Part shown: positions 13,290-25,500 of the stretch, piece by piece
Layout: each line of letters opens with the position of its first letter
Numbering within the stretch: the stretch's first letter is position 1
Origin: Hirsutella rhossiliensis
Lineage: Eukaryota > Ascomycota > Sordariomycetes > Hypocreales > Ophiocordycipitaceae
NCBI RefSeq assembly: GCF_020360975.1
Contig: NW_025408686.1
Span: forward strand, 496,001 to 560,000
DNA length: 64,000 bases
Direction of reading: 5' to 3'
Position numbers and translations under genes: made by a program
Notes under the pieces: generated by a model
Told to the model about the DNA's origin: nothing
The model's input: the letters and a program-made list of their open reading frames with translations, nothing else
The model's database searches: none

Positions 13290-14935
13290 AGCTAAATAAA
13301 AGAAAGATAAGACCTATCTATTACTTCTAACTACCCTTCTTCTTTACTAGCGTAGCGGGAACTAACTAAGGCGCCCCCTCTACTATACTAAATACCTCTA
13401 GAAATACTAGAACTACCCTATCCTCCGCTCCTTCCTTATCCTTTATATCGAGACCTATCTCTATTAGTACGGTACTTACCTTAGCCTTAGTAAATAATAA
13501 GGCGTATTACTACGAAGTATAGCCTATATCGCTATCGATAAAGCGGAGTTTTAACTAAGATTCCTAGGCTTAGTACTTTAAGCTTATATAAGCGATATTA
13601 AATAAGGGCGTAGGGTTAAGGTAAATAATAAGCTTATAGCGCTTATTAATTAGTATATAGTAGTCGGCACGCTCGACCTAGTATATTATTAAGCGGTCGC
13701 TAATAAAAGGGTCGGATAAAACTTATAATAGTAGACTTTTATATACCTATAGTCCTAAAGGACTTACGATAGGCCGTCTTAGCGGCATCGAAAGCCTTAG
13801 CTAAATACTATACTATAATAGCGAGATAGCGCTAATTAGCCTCCTTAAAAATAAGTACGCTTATATCTAAGCTATTATCCTTAGTATTCTCGTTATTAGT
13901 CTTTAGCTTATTAAGCTCGCGTAGGTACTTAATAATAGCGACTATATTAGCCTAGTTACTAAATATAAGAGTAGCGGCCTTAAGAAGGATTAGCTTATTA
14001 ATCGTAATATTTAAAGTTAAGGGGAAACTTACCTAATTATAGGTTACGGCACGTCTATAGTACTACTTATAGCGCGTTAAAGAAACCCCTAAGAAAATAT
14101 AGCTAATCGAGAGCACCTTAATAGGCTTAGGCTCGGTCGTACTATACTCCTTAACGACTATCCTAAAATAATATATATACTAGAGCTTACGAGGGATAAC
14201 CCTATAGGCCTTAACTAGGCGGGCTTTAGCCTTAGATTAGGTGCGCTTTTTTATAGAAGCGCGACCGCCTTATACCGCCGCCTAGGTGCCCTTATCTCCG
14301 GCGCCGCCGTTCTTAGGTTCGTTAGTAGAAGGAGTCGGATCGCGGCCGGCTCTATTATTGCCGTTATCGTTATCTTAGCCCTCGTTCGGCTAAGTATTAG
14401 GATCGTTTTAGCCCTCGTTTAGCTAGGCCTCGTCGTTAATATTAGCCTACTTATTCTAAGGAGCGGCCTAGGCGACGATCTCTTATTAGCTAGAGCCGCC
14501 TTATTAAGATAAAGTAGCTAGGTTATCGGCACTTACCTAAGAGCGCCTAGGTACGATCTCTTCGCTAGTATTAGTATCGCTAATAGGGGTAATAGACTTA
14601 TAAGTTTCCTAGCCTATAGAGGTAGGCTTATCGGTAGTCGGAGTTAGGGTATTTAGCGGGGTAATAGGGGCACGACCCTCGCTAATATTAGGTCCTAGAC
14701 TAGAAGTCTCCTAGGACTAGGATTCCCCTATACCTTTCTTAGCTTTCTTTACTAAGGGGGAACTAGCGTTACTATAAGACTTTTAGGCCGATCGCTTACG
14801 CTTTAAGGGTAAACCCGCTACTACCTACTCCTATATATAGCGTAGGAAATCGGCGTTATAGTTCTTTATCTTCTTTAGCGTAAAAGGTATTATTATTAAT
14901 AAATCGTTAATAGAAAGTAATATAAAAAGGTATAA
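13290..14935 (-). pseudogene. Antisense extra ORF of the nested Gypsy element, unknown function
   Basis: Reading the minus strand from about 14,930 gives one frame of roughly 540 codons whose stops, as far as I translated, are all TAA or TAG at places compatible with Gln or Trp; I found no TGA. The start would be an ATG now reading ATA, followed by LLSINDLLI. The first third is Pro/Thr/Gly/Asn-rich and probably disordered. The second third looks folded, with Lys/Leu-rich helices. It lies between the chromodomain end and the 3' LTR, opposite to gag-pol. I do not recognise the family. It could be an accessory gene of the element or a captured host gene. Confidence 0.6.
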
Positions 14936-15271
14936 GGGATTAATAAAAAAAGGTATAAAACTCTATAGTAATCGTAAGCGGAAGAGTTAAAGAAGAAAAG
15001 AAAATAAAAGAAGTAGGAGATATATATATATACTCTTTATATTATAGTTACGCGGCCGATATATAAGCGATACTATAACGGTTGCTTAGCGGTAACTACT
15101 AATATAATAACTATTAACGTTATAGAGCATAAACTAATATATACTTATATAAGCGTATACGCGCGATATATAACTAAAACTACCTCTCTTTTTAACCGAC
15201 CGTATATAGTATAGCAAAAGTAATATATATTAAAGATATAGCTAAGACGTTTATATAGGAGGGGAGATAAT

Positions 15272-15529
15272 TATAAGAACGCTACTAGGAGGTATAAGCT
15301 AATAAAGTACTTAGGTATATAGTACTAATATATTAGCGGGGTATTAGTAGGGAATCGTGCCTACCCCGCTTATATATTATAGACTTCTCGCTACTTTAGC
15401 TAAAGAGGAAAAAATCCTTCTTCTTATAAGCTTTAGTCTTATAATAAGGAGAATATAATATATATAGCGTAGTACTTCTAGCTATCTCTACTACCTAACT
15501 AATTATACCGTAATACGTATTCCCTTATA
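15272..15529 (+). repeat. 3' LTR of the nested Gypsy element
   Basis: 258 bp, paired with 7,737-7,994, immediately preceded by the polypurine tract and followed by the GAAAT target copy at 15,530-15,534. Confidence 0.9.
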
Positions 15530-15691
15530 GAAATCCTTAAAGAAGCTAGCTAATACTTCCTTATAAAAGCTCTTTTTAGCTAGTAGCTATAAGATATATC
15601 TCTATTAATAAAGCTTATTAGTAATAGTTACTTAACTATCTTTTAAGAAGCTAGCTAGGAACTAAATAAAGAGGCTACTAAAGTATAATAG

Positions 15692-16259
15692 TCTAAAGGT
15701 ATATAAGCAAAAGCGGAATTTTGGGAAATCAAGGAATCACGTAAGACTACGTAATAGAGGGGAAGAAGGAGTATAAGGTAGGATTTTCAACGGAATTTAT
15801 TGGTAGTGTATTGGTGTGTGTAAGAGGTGTTAAAGTTCATAATTCTCTATCTATCTACCAGCGGACATGCTGTCTTATATAGACAATTGTAGCTGAACGG
15901 AAGAACCTTTCGGGACCAGATTTAGGCTGCCGTATAGCCCTGAGACTGGGGAATTCCGTGATACCTCGAGTGAATCTGGAAGTGTCTTGGTTCCACTGAT
16001 ATTCGTGTTTAAAGGAGGTTGGTCGTGCCGGTGTTCTTAAGAGGTCTTAGCTAGCATTCCAAGCTAGCTCTGTTCCTTCGATTCCCGATTGTACGATAAC
16101 CGGCAACCCGTTTAATGCATAATGACATGCAAAATAACGAGCGATTCTTGCTCTATAGGATGAGATTTTGTCTATAATTAATATACTACTTATTAGCTTA
16201 TATAATCGGGAGAGTATATTATAGCTGCTTTATTTATAGTAGGAACACCGTTCCTTATA
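15692..16259 (-). repeat. Solo LTR A (568-bp family), weakly RIPped
   Basis: 568 bp, equal in length and colinear with 24,286-24,853. Flanked by AATAG on both sides (15,687-15,691 and 16,260-16,264). It retains many CA and TG dinucleotides, unlike the sequence on either side, so it entered after the main RIP rounds or was hit less. It shares the block AAGGAGTATA-GGTAGGATTTT with the Copia LTRs at 16,314 and 21,869, in the same orientation, so it is probably a related Copia LTR on the minus strand. Confidence 0.75.
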
Positions 16260-16313
16260 AATAGTAAGTAGTCTTATTCTTTTATAGCTAGCACTTAACT
16301 TAGACGGCTCGAC

Positions 16314-17010
16314 TATAAGAAGGTATAAGCAATAAGCATAGAATCGGGTAATCGATAACGTAAGCGGAAAGGTCGGTCGAAGGAGTATAGGGTAGGATTT
16401 TGTCCGGAATTTATAACGAGGATATAAGGGGCTAAATAATATATTAAAAGAATAGCGTTATAAAGGATGCATGCGAACTTACTTATTCTATCTACTACTC
16501 CTAGGGAAATCCTTCGTCTTTTATAGACTATTGCTCGCCTACTAGTAGACCAATTAGTTAGCTTTCTAGCATATTCTATAGTGCTTAAAAAGCTCTATCT
16601 ATAGTATATCTTCCTAACTTAGTAGGTGGTCTAATTGTGGCGTGATGGTTAACGTAAGACTATGGGTTCTAGCATAAGTAGTGGATTTAACTAGAATGTT
16701 CTATGCCCTACCTATTCTCGTATCGCGGATATCTTCGGAACCGCTAGGCTAAAATAGGCAATAGGGTATCCGTTCTGCTCGTAATTGACTTATGCATTTT
16801 ATGCATAATTTTGTTTATAAGGATAGGCTTATCCTAACCCGCTTTTCCTAGAGGAAGGTATAGATGTCTAGTAGAGGTCTTTGTCTTTTAAGGGTTATTC
16901 CCTTAGACTATATTATAGAGCCTCTTTTTACTAGCTTATTCTATAAAGCCTCCCTATGCCTATTATTTCTTTATAATAGTAAAATAGGAATATAAGGGTA
17001 TATTCTTATA
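16314..17010 (-). repeat. 3' LTR of the nested Copia element
   Basis: 697 bp, paired with 21,869-22,565. Many TG/CA sites are retained. It contains the upstream-of-gene style block AAGGAGTATAGGGTAGGATTTT shared with solo LTRs A and B. Confidence 0.92.
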
Positions 17011-17029
17011 GCCCCCTTAAAGAGTACTA

Positions 17030-20000
17030 GGTAAATAGTGCTCTTTACTAGTAATTTCTTTTATAGTAGAATTATCCTTATTAAGAATAAGGTATATAAT
17101 AGGAATATAAGGAAAATTTAAAACCCTTTCTAGGAAAAACCTTAGTAGGAAAAATCCTAGTTATAGTTATAATTATTTCTCGTCTTTTAGGCAAACCTTT
17201 ATAAGGAAAAAGCCTTATAGAGTTATTATTATAGAAACCTTTAATAAGGAAAACCCTATTTTTATAAGTTGTTTTTACTAATAGGAAACCTTTTAAAGGA
17301 AAAACCTATTAGTTATATATAGAGGAAAAGCTAAGAAAGTAAAGACAGCTAAAAACCTCTATTAGGGATATAAGCTTTTCTTTTTAAGGCTCTTTTAATT
17401 CCCTAAGGGAAAGAAGCTCTTAGAACTTAAAGAATTTTTCTCTTCCTAGTTCCTTAGTAAATATATCGGCAATATTATCTTCGGATTTAATATAGAAAAT
17501 CCGGATCTTCTTTTCCCTAATATTTTCTTAGGTATAGAAGTAAGCAATATCTATATACTTTGTCTTTTTATAAAATTCCGGATTTTCAGCTAATTTAATA
17601 GCTGCCTCGTTATCCGTTAAGATAGGAGGTATAGTATTAGGAATTCTAATAGATAAGCTATTATTTATAGAATAAAATAGCCGATTTAGATATAAGGCTT
17701 CTTTATTAGCCTCCCTAAGGGCAATAAATTTAGCTTTATAGGTTAATAGGGCTATAGATTTTTGCTTTTAGCTAGCCTAACTTATAATATTTTTATAAAT
17801 ATAGAAATAGTATCTAGAAACGGATTTTCTATCTATAAGGTTAGACGCCTAGCTAGCGTCGGAATAACCTTTTATAAAATTATAAGTATAAGGGATATTA
17901 TAATAATAAATTATCCCTAGGTTAAGGTATTTATTTAAATATTTCTAGATAGTATTTAACGCTTTAAAATACGTGTTATCTAGTTTAGAAGTAAATCTAG
18001 CGTAGGAAATAACAGTATATAAAATGTCTGGCCTGTTTATTATAGCTAGATATAATAGAGCCCCTATTTCCCTTTAGTAAATAAGGATTTCCTTTTACGA
18101 AGGCGTTATAGTAGCCTTTTTAAGCTTTACTCCTACTATAGTAAGCGTATTAGAAGTCCCTAAGTCTTCTTTATTATATTCTCGTATTTTATTACGAGTA
18201 TATTTTTCCTAGGATATAAATATCTCCTTTCTGCTCTAGTATATAGTTATATGCATTCCTAAGAAGTCTTTTAGTTCGCCTAGAGGCTAAACCTTTATAT
18301 AATCTACTACTTTTTTAAGCAGACTATTTATTATACCTCTATTAGGCCCTATTATTAAGAGGTTATCTACGTAGATTACTATCGTAATTTTATATTATAT
18401 ATTTATAAATACCCCTTTATCTATAGGAAGGGCCGAAAATCCTATCCTAGCTAATATAGAGCTAAGATAGTTATACTAGAGCTTTAGGCTTTATTTAAGG
18501 CCGTATAATACTTTCTTTAATTTTACTACTAGCCTTTTCTTTTTATATAGCTCTAGAAACTGCGAATAGCTAATATTATACTTATACTAGTTTTTATTAA
18601 ACCAGTCTTTAAGTATTAGCTCTTCGTAGCCTATAGGGATTTTTTTATAAATATCCGTATCTATTTCGGTATATATAAAGGCATTTTTTATATCGTATTA
18701 TAGTAGAGTATAATTATTAGAAATAGCTATTATAAGTAGTATTCTAATAGATTCGGGTCTTACTATCGTAGAAAAGGTTTCTAAATAATCTAGGCCGTAG
18801 ACCTAATTAAATCCTTATACTACGTAGCGGGCTTTATATTTAATAATATTATTATTATTATCCCTTTATTTTATAGACCTAACGGCCGCCTAGGGCCTCC
18901 CTATCGCTAGGAAGAGGCTTTAATTCCTAGGTATTTTGGTTTAAGAGCTCTTCTATTTCTAGAAACATAGCTCTTTTCTATTCTATAGCTTCTAAGCTAT
19001 TTATAGCCTGTTTAAATGTTTTAGGCTCTATAGGATCCTTATTTTCTAGTAAAGATAGAATAATCTCTTTACTTTTACTATTTAATATAGTGTTTATTTC
19101 GGGGTATGCGATATAGTCTTTATAAAATCCGTTTAGCTTCTTAGGTATATTAATACGAATTTTTAGATCCTTATTTAATCCCTTTTCTAGAAGAGGATTA
19201 TTTCCCTTTTTTATAAAGGGGTTATCTTCCTTCTCTATAGGAGGGTTATCTTCCTTCTCTATAGGAGGGTTATTTTCCTCTTCTTCTAAAGAAGAGTTAT
19301 TGCCTTCTTTATATATAGGTTCCCTTTATAAATAATTATCCGGGACCTTATTTATAAAAGGTAAGGTATTAAAGTTAAAGTCCTTAAGGTCTTCTTCTTT
19401 TTGATTTTCTATAAATTTATTTTCTAGGATAATAATATCTCTAGAAATTATTACCTTTCTTTTCGAAAAGTTATATATTTTATAAGCATTTTTAGTATAG
19501 CTTATAATAATGCCCTTATAAGCTCTTATCTCTAGCTTATCTAAAGGGTCTTTATTTTTATAATAAATAGTACTTCCGAAGGTCTTAATTTTCTCTAAGT
19601 CTTCTAAGGCTAGAGATTTATTTTCCTTCTTCTCTATAGGAGTTTAGAAGCCTATTCGTAAGTAAGGGGTCCTATTATATAAATAGGCTGCTGTTAGAAC
19701 AGCTTCTCCCTATAGATATTTAGGTAGTTTTACCGTAAATAAAATAGCTCGGACTTTATTTAAAATAGTCCTATTAATCCTCTCTATTGCTCCGTTTAAT
19801 TCGGGAGTCCTAGGAGGGCTAGTATAATATTTAATTCCCTTTCTTAAGTAGTAGGGTTTTATTTTATATAGGAATTCTTTTGCGTTATCCGAAAAGACTT
19901 CCTTTATAGTAATATTATCCTGGTTATTTTTAACTAAGGCTTTATATTCTAAGAATTTATCTAGGGCTTCTGCCTTAGATTTTATTAAAGATATTTCTAA

Positions 20001-21840
20001 ATATCTTATCCTATATCTAAAAAGGATATAAAGGAGGTGTATTTATTATAAGTAGGGTCTTTATAGGTCCCTAAATATTAATAGCAACTCTATTAAGGTA
20101 ATTATATACCTTATTAGATAGGATTTATTCCTCTTATTAGTTGCCTTTGCTTTAATATAAGCCTCGTATTCTTTAATTTTTATAATATCCTTCTTAGGGA
20201 TAGTTATATCTTTATTATATCTTTTAAAGGTTTCTAGTAAGGCTTTAGGACTTATATATCCTAGCCTTAAATTCTATAAATAAAAGTTAAGGTCCTTTAT
20301 ATTATTCCTTATATTATTAATATTATATAAGAATGTCTTCTTCTTTAAGAAAGGAATTTCTAAAGAGAAGATATAAAGGTTATCTTACTATTTTCCTTTA
20401 GATATAATATTAGCCTGGTTATCTAGTAGGAAAATTTCCTTGCTATTAATAAAGGTATAAGTATTTTTAAAATACGATTGGCTTATAATATTTACCCTTA
20501 ATTCGGGTATAAAAAGGCATTTTCTTAAGATAAATAGCCTTTTATTATTCGGAAATCTAAAAAGAAGATCTCCGCAGCCTTTAATAACTATATAGGATGC
20601 CTTTCCCTAATTAACCTTAGTAGAGATAGTTCGAAGATTAATAAGGAATTTCTTTTCCGATACTATATGCTTAGTAGCACCGGTATCGTATATAAAATTA
20701 TAGAAATTTCTATTCTCTAAGGTTTTATAAGGGATTTCCTTCTCTTTTACCTTATATATAAGGTCTTTAATTCGAGAGGAATTTAAAGGTCCTATTTGCC
20801 TGTTATAAAATACGGCTTTTTTAAGGATATTCGAAGAGATATATACCTCTACTTCTTCTTCGGAGCTTTTATAACCTCCGGGGGTAGGAGGAGGAATAGA
20901 AAAATCGATTTCCGGTTCTTCGTCCGTTTAATTATCGATTTCTATTTTTTCTGCTTCCGATATATATAGAGAAGAGGGTTTTTTCGTCTTCTTATTAACG
21001 TAAGAGTCTAATTCGATAGGATTTCCTTCTATAGAAGGTTTTCTAGGCCTCTTAGAAGGTATTCCTTTATTTTGATTTTTTGAATTTTTAGAAAAGCCTT
21101 TAGGGGCCTTTTCCGGGTAAAGATAGTAGCAATCTTTAACTAAATGCCCTTTCTTCTTATAGTAAGTGCATTATAATGCAATTTTCGTCTTTTTCTAAGG
21201 CTTCTTAGTAAAGAAAGCTTGCTCGGGAGGATTTTCTTAAGACTTAGTCCTCTTAAATTCGTCTATAAGACTACTAGAGAGAGACTCTAGATTAAAGGCC
21301 TCTAAGTTATTTCGAAGAGCTTACGTTATATTAGTTATATAGCTAGAAAACGAGCCTAAAAGGCTATTTAAAATCCAAGCTATAATAACCACTTCCGGAA
21401 TTATAATATTCCGTGCTTTTAGCTCCTCGAATACCTCTTTTACCTTATTTAGGTAGCCTTCTAGGGATTCGAAATCCCCTACCGAAGTATTAAAAAGCTC
21501 CTTTATAAGTAGGTAATTCGAGGTGAAGGAAATAGGGTTATATAGGTTTTTTAACCTATCCTACGCCTCTTTAGCATTTATTATATACTTTATTTAGGTT
21601 AAAGGACCATCTTCGATACAAAGAAAAATCAAAGCAAGTGCTTCTTCTATTTTCGAGTAATTTTCTTACTATATAGTAGCAGAAAGCTTCTCCCTAACTA
21701 GAAGAGCCTGCATTCGAATAGCCTAGAAGGTGTAGTTAGAACTACCCTTAAGTTTAGCAAATTCGAACTTATCCCCAGAGCCTATTTTAGAGAATTCGAG
21801 GTCGTATTAGAATTTCGAAGATTTTTCGAAGTTGTTACCC
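17030..21840 (-). pseudogene. Gag-pol of the nested Copia element
   Basis: Read on the minus strand: Gag with a zinc knuckle at about 21,131-21,172 (C-TY-Y-KKKG-H-LVKD-C, one Cys changed to Tyr); aspartic protease at about 20,630-20,705 with an intact DTGAT motif; integrase at about 19,700-20,300; reverse transcriptase at about 18,200-18,900 with the catalytic box reading YVDNLL; and RNase H near 17,450-17,900. Protease-integrase-RT-RNase H is the Copia order. Stops and the Asp-to-Asn change in the RT box make it inactive. Confidence 0.85.
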
Positions 21841-21868
21841 GACTTATAGAGAAGCCGGGCTTATAACC

Positions 21869-22565
21869 TATAAGAAGGTATAAGCAATAAGCGCAGAATC
21901 GGGTAATCGAAGACGTAAGCGGAAAGGTCGGTCCAAGGAGTATAGGGTAGGATTTTGTCCGGAATTTATAACGAGGATATAAGGGGCTGAATAATATATT
22001 GAAAGAATAGCGTTGCAAAGGATGCATGCGAACTTGCTTGTTCTATCTACTACTCCCAGGGAAATCCTTCGTCTTTTATAGACCATTGCTCGCCTAATAG
22101 TAGACCAATTAGTCAGCTTTCTAGCACATTCTATAGTGCTTGAAAAGTTCTATCTATAGTATATCTTCCTAACTTAGTAGGTGGTCTGATTGTGGCGTGA
22201 TGGTTGACGTAAGACTATGGGTTCTGGCATAAGTAGTGGATTTAACTAGAATGTTCTATGCCCCACCTATTCTCGTATCGCGGATATCTTCGGAACCGCT
22301 AGGCCAAAATAGGCAATAGGGTATCCGTTCTGCTCGTAATTGACTTATGCATTTTATGCATAATTTTATTTATAAGGATAGGCTTATCCTAACCCGCTTT
22401 TCCTAGAGGAAGGTATAGATGTCTAGTAGAGGTCTTTGTCTTTTAAGGGTTATTCCCTTAGACTGTATTATAGAGCCTCTTTTTACTAGCTTATTCTATA
22501 AAGCCTCCCTATGCCTATTATTTCTTTATAATAGTAAAATAGGAATATAAGGGTATATTCTTATA
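21869..22565 (-). repeat. 5' LTR of the nested Copia element
   Basis: 697 bp; the least RIPped of the three copies of this LTR and one of the few places in the left block with ATG codons. Followed by the TCGAC target copy. It should carry the element's promoter (transcribed leftward). Confidence 0.92.
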
Positions 22566-22570
22566 TCGAC

Positions 22571-25500
22571 CTACTACCCCTATAGCTACTATAGCCCTTA
22601 TTATTACGGTTCCCGCTACTACTACTATAGCTATTACTCTTTTAGCTCCTCCTCCCTCGAGAGCCTTAATACTATCTTTAACGGCTACCCTAGTCCCGGC
22701 CCTAGCTTTATATCTTACTCCGGGCCCGGCCCCGGCCCTATTAGTCCGTCCGGCCCGACTAATCCCTTAATAGACCGTTTAGTCCGTTAGTCGAAAAATT
22801 AAGGAACTAGTTAAAATCGAACCTCTTTATTAAAATTAGTAATAAGGGGTAAAAAGAGGAGGTTTTTAAGCAAACCTTCTAGATCGGGACGAGGATTCCT
22901 TAAAGAAATAAAAGACTAAACGACGAAATAGCTACTTAGTATATAAATCCCTAGGTTATCGATTATTATAATACTAATAGGTCTTTAAGGAAAACCGACC
23001 TTAAGGATTTAACCGTTTAAAGAGGCTATAAGAAATAATATAATAGTCTTTTAAGGAGGACCTATTATTATAAAAGAAGATAGACGAGATTTAGGTTACT
23101 AAGAAATAGTAACTAACGCCGCTGCCCTTATTTAAGCTATAAATTTAAGGAAAAATCGTTAGTATAGTAAATCCGGTATTTATCTTCCTTATAGATTAGT
23201 AAGACTACCTATTAGGACCCTCCGATTATCCCCTACGAAAATCAGCTATCCTTAACTTTAGTGCTTCCCTCGATATCTATAATATACTCTTATAATTCCG
23301 GTCCTTTAAGAAGGTATAGAGGGAATATCTTATTACTAGGGAATTAACCGTATAGATAGAGGGATATAGAAGGGTAAATTTTATAATAAAATTACCTAAT
23401 AGGTCTATATAAATTCTTTAACGAAAAAGGGTAGCTTTTTACCCTTAATTTTTAACGAGCTTAATTTCCTTCTACTTTCTTTAAGAGAAAGGAATCTTTT
23501 AGGATATAACGTTTAAGCCTATAAGGCTAGTCTAAAAGAATTAAACTATTAGGCTTATCGAGGAAAAATTCGGTTAATTTATTTTTAAATTCCGACCTAT
23601 CCTTAGGAAGGAACTACTTAAGAAGTTAGCTTTCCTTACTAAGAGGAATAGGTCTACTATAAAGGACCCTCTTCTAGTAGCTTAAGGAGACGGTCTTCTT
23701 TAGTATATATAACTTAGTTACTTAGGCCCCCTAGCTTTATATAAGCTAGGCCTATCCTAGGGCGTACGAATAAAGGGCCTAAAGACTATTAAATATAAAT
23801 ACTATAGCTAAGGAAAGACTAAGAGATAAATTTCTAAACGGACCCCTATATAGCTAGACTAGCTATATAAGGAAATTTAGGTCGATTAAACTAACGTCTC
23901 TAAGGACTAAGAAAGCTTTATTAAGGTAATGTTTTTTATAAACGCTTTTTTAGGGATAGTTTTCCCTTATTTCTTTTAGACCTACCTAAGTAAGTATAAC
24001 TAGTCTACCCTTTAAGACTTCGTTAACTAAATAAAATCCTAATTTAGCTATAAGGTAAAGAAGATATAGTTTAATAGAGAGCTATTTATAAAAGATATCT
24101 TAAATTAGCTTTAAAAAGGGAGCATTTTACCCCTACCGTTAGTACTAAATACCTAGGCCTAAAACGGAGGGGTAGAAAGATTAAGGCGTGCTATAATAGA
24201 AAGGGCCTATATAATAAAGCTTACTATAAAGCTTCTATATAACCTTTAAAGGGAAGTTATTAAGACCGCTTATTACCTATAAAACTCTTAAGGTATATAA
24301 GTAAAAGCGGAATTTTAGGAAATTAAGGAATTATATAAGACTACGTAATAGAGGGGAAGAAGGAGTATAAGGTAGGATTTTTAATAGAATTTATTAGTAA
24401 TATATTAGTATATAAAAGAGGTATTAAAGTTAATTAGTCTATCTCTATTTACTAGCGGATATACTATCTTATATAGATAATTATAGCTAAATAGAAGAAC
24501 CTTTTAGGACTAGATTTAGGCTACTATATAGCCCTAAGACTAAGGAATTTAGTAATACCTTAAGTATATTAAGAAGTGTCTTAGTTTTACTAATATTTAT
24601 ATTTAAAGGAGGTTAGTCGTGCTAGTATTCTTAAGAGGTCTTAGCTAGTATTCTAAGCTAGCTCTATTTCTTTAATTCCCGATTATACGATACCCGGCAA
24701 CCTATTTAATATATAATAATATATATAATAATAAGCGATTCTTACTTTATAATATAGGATTTTATCTATAATTAATATACTACTTATTAGCTTATATAAT
24801 CGGGAGAGTATATTATAGCTGCTTTATTTATAGTAGGAATACCGTTCCTTATAAGAACCGAACCCTTAGAGGGACTACCTAAGGAATAGACTAGAAATCC
24901 CCCCTTAAGCTCTTTATAAAGAAGAGGGCCTCGCTAGCCTACCTTTATACCTATAGCTATAAGGCATATATAATAACTACCGATATATAGCTAAAAAGGA
25001 AGAAGAAAAGAAAGCTTAATCCTAGAGCCTTTATTAGTTACCTTATTAGTTATAATTCTATAAATATCTTTTAAATCTAGATTCCTTTTTTATAAAAGGT
25101 TATTTCGACTAGGGATATAATTTTCGACGAATCTAGCTTCTTTAATAGAAAGAGGGATTAATAGCCCCTCTTACTCTCTTAACGTTAGCTAATTTAAAAG
25201 ATCTAAATTCCCCCTTTCTAATAGTCTTAAAAAGAGGTCTTAGATAAGGAAATAAAAGAAGAAACCGACGTTAAAGTAGTTAAGGATAACGCCGACTTTA
25301 AAGAAAAGAAAGCTACTAAATTAAATAATCTAGATAAAGAAAGAGACTATAGGAAAGCGGTAGAGCTAGAATACGCTTACCTTCCTATGCCTTTTCTTAT
25401 AGAATAAGAAGAAGATCTAAAAGTAGCTTTTTCGGTTAGTCTTCTTATTTTAACCCCTAAAGGGGTAGGAAAGGCACCTCTTTTAAAGGATTACCCGGCT

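Larger units (their letters stand above)
7737..15529 (+). mobile_element. Nested Ty3/Gypsy chromovirus, complete with both LTRs
   Basis: Two 258-bp LTRs (7,737-7,994 and 15,272-15,529) with TATAAGAACGC starts and CCCTTATA ends flank a 7.3-kb interior. The target duplication is a perfect GAAAT (7,732-7,736 and 15,530-15,534), which shows insertion into the outer Copia gag. A polypurine tract (AGGAGGGGAGATAAT) precedes the 3' LTR. The interior holds gag-pol on + and a separate ORF on the minus strand downstream of it. All coding parts are destroyed by RIP. Confidence 0.9.
16314..22565 (-). mobile_element. Nested Ty1/Copia retrotransposon, complete with both LTRs
   Basis: Two 697-bp LTRs (16,314-17,010 and 21,869-22,565) with TGTAAGAA-type inverted ends (now TATAAGAA/TTCTTATA) flank a 4.86-kb interior with Copia pol on the minus strand. 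The target duplication is a perfect TCGAC (16,309-16,313 and 22,566-22,570), inside the outer Copia gag. Next to the right (5') LTR is a primer-binding site, GGTTATAAGCCCGGC on the minus strand, matching the anticodon arm of initiator tRNA as in half-tRNA-primed Copia elements. Next to the left (3') LTR is a polypurine tract (TTTAAGGGGGC). Less RIPped than its host, so younger. Confidence 0.92.

Noticed and set aside
21782..22086. Two short minus-strand ORFs of 72-81 codons
   Set aside because: They lie in the 5' LTR of the nested Copia element and exist only because that LTR still has ATG codons.
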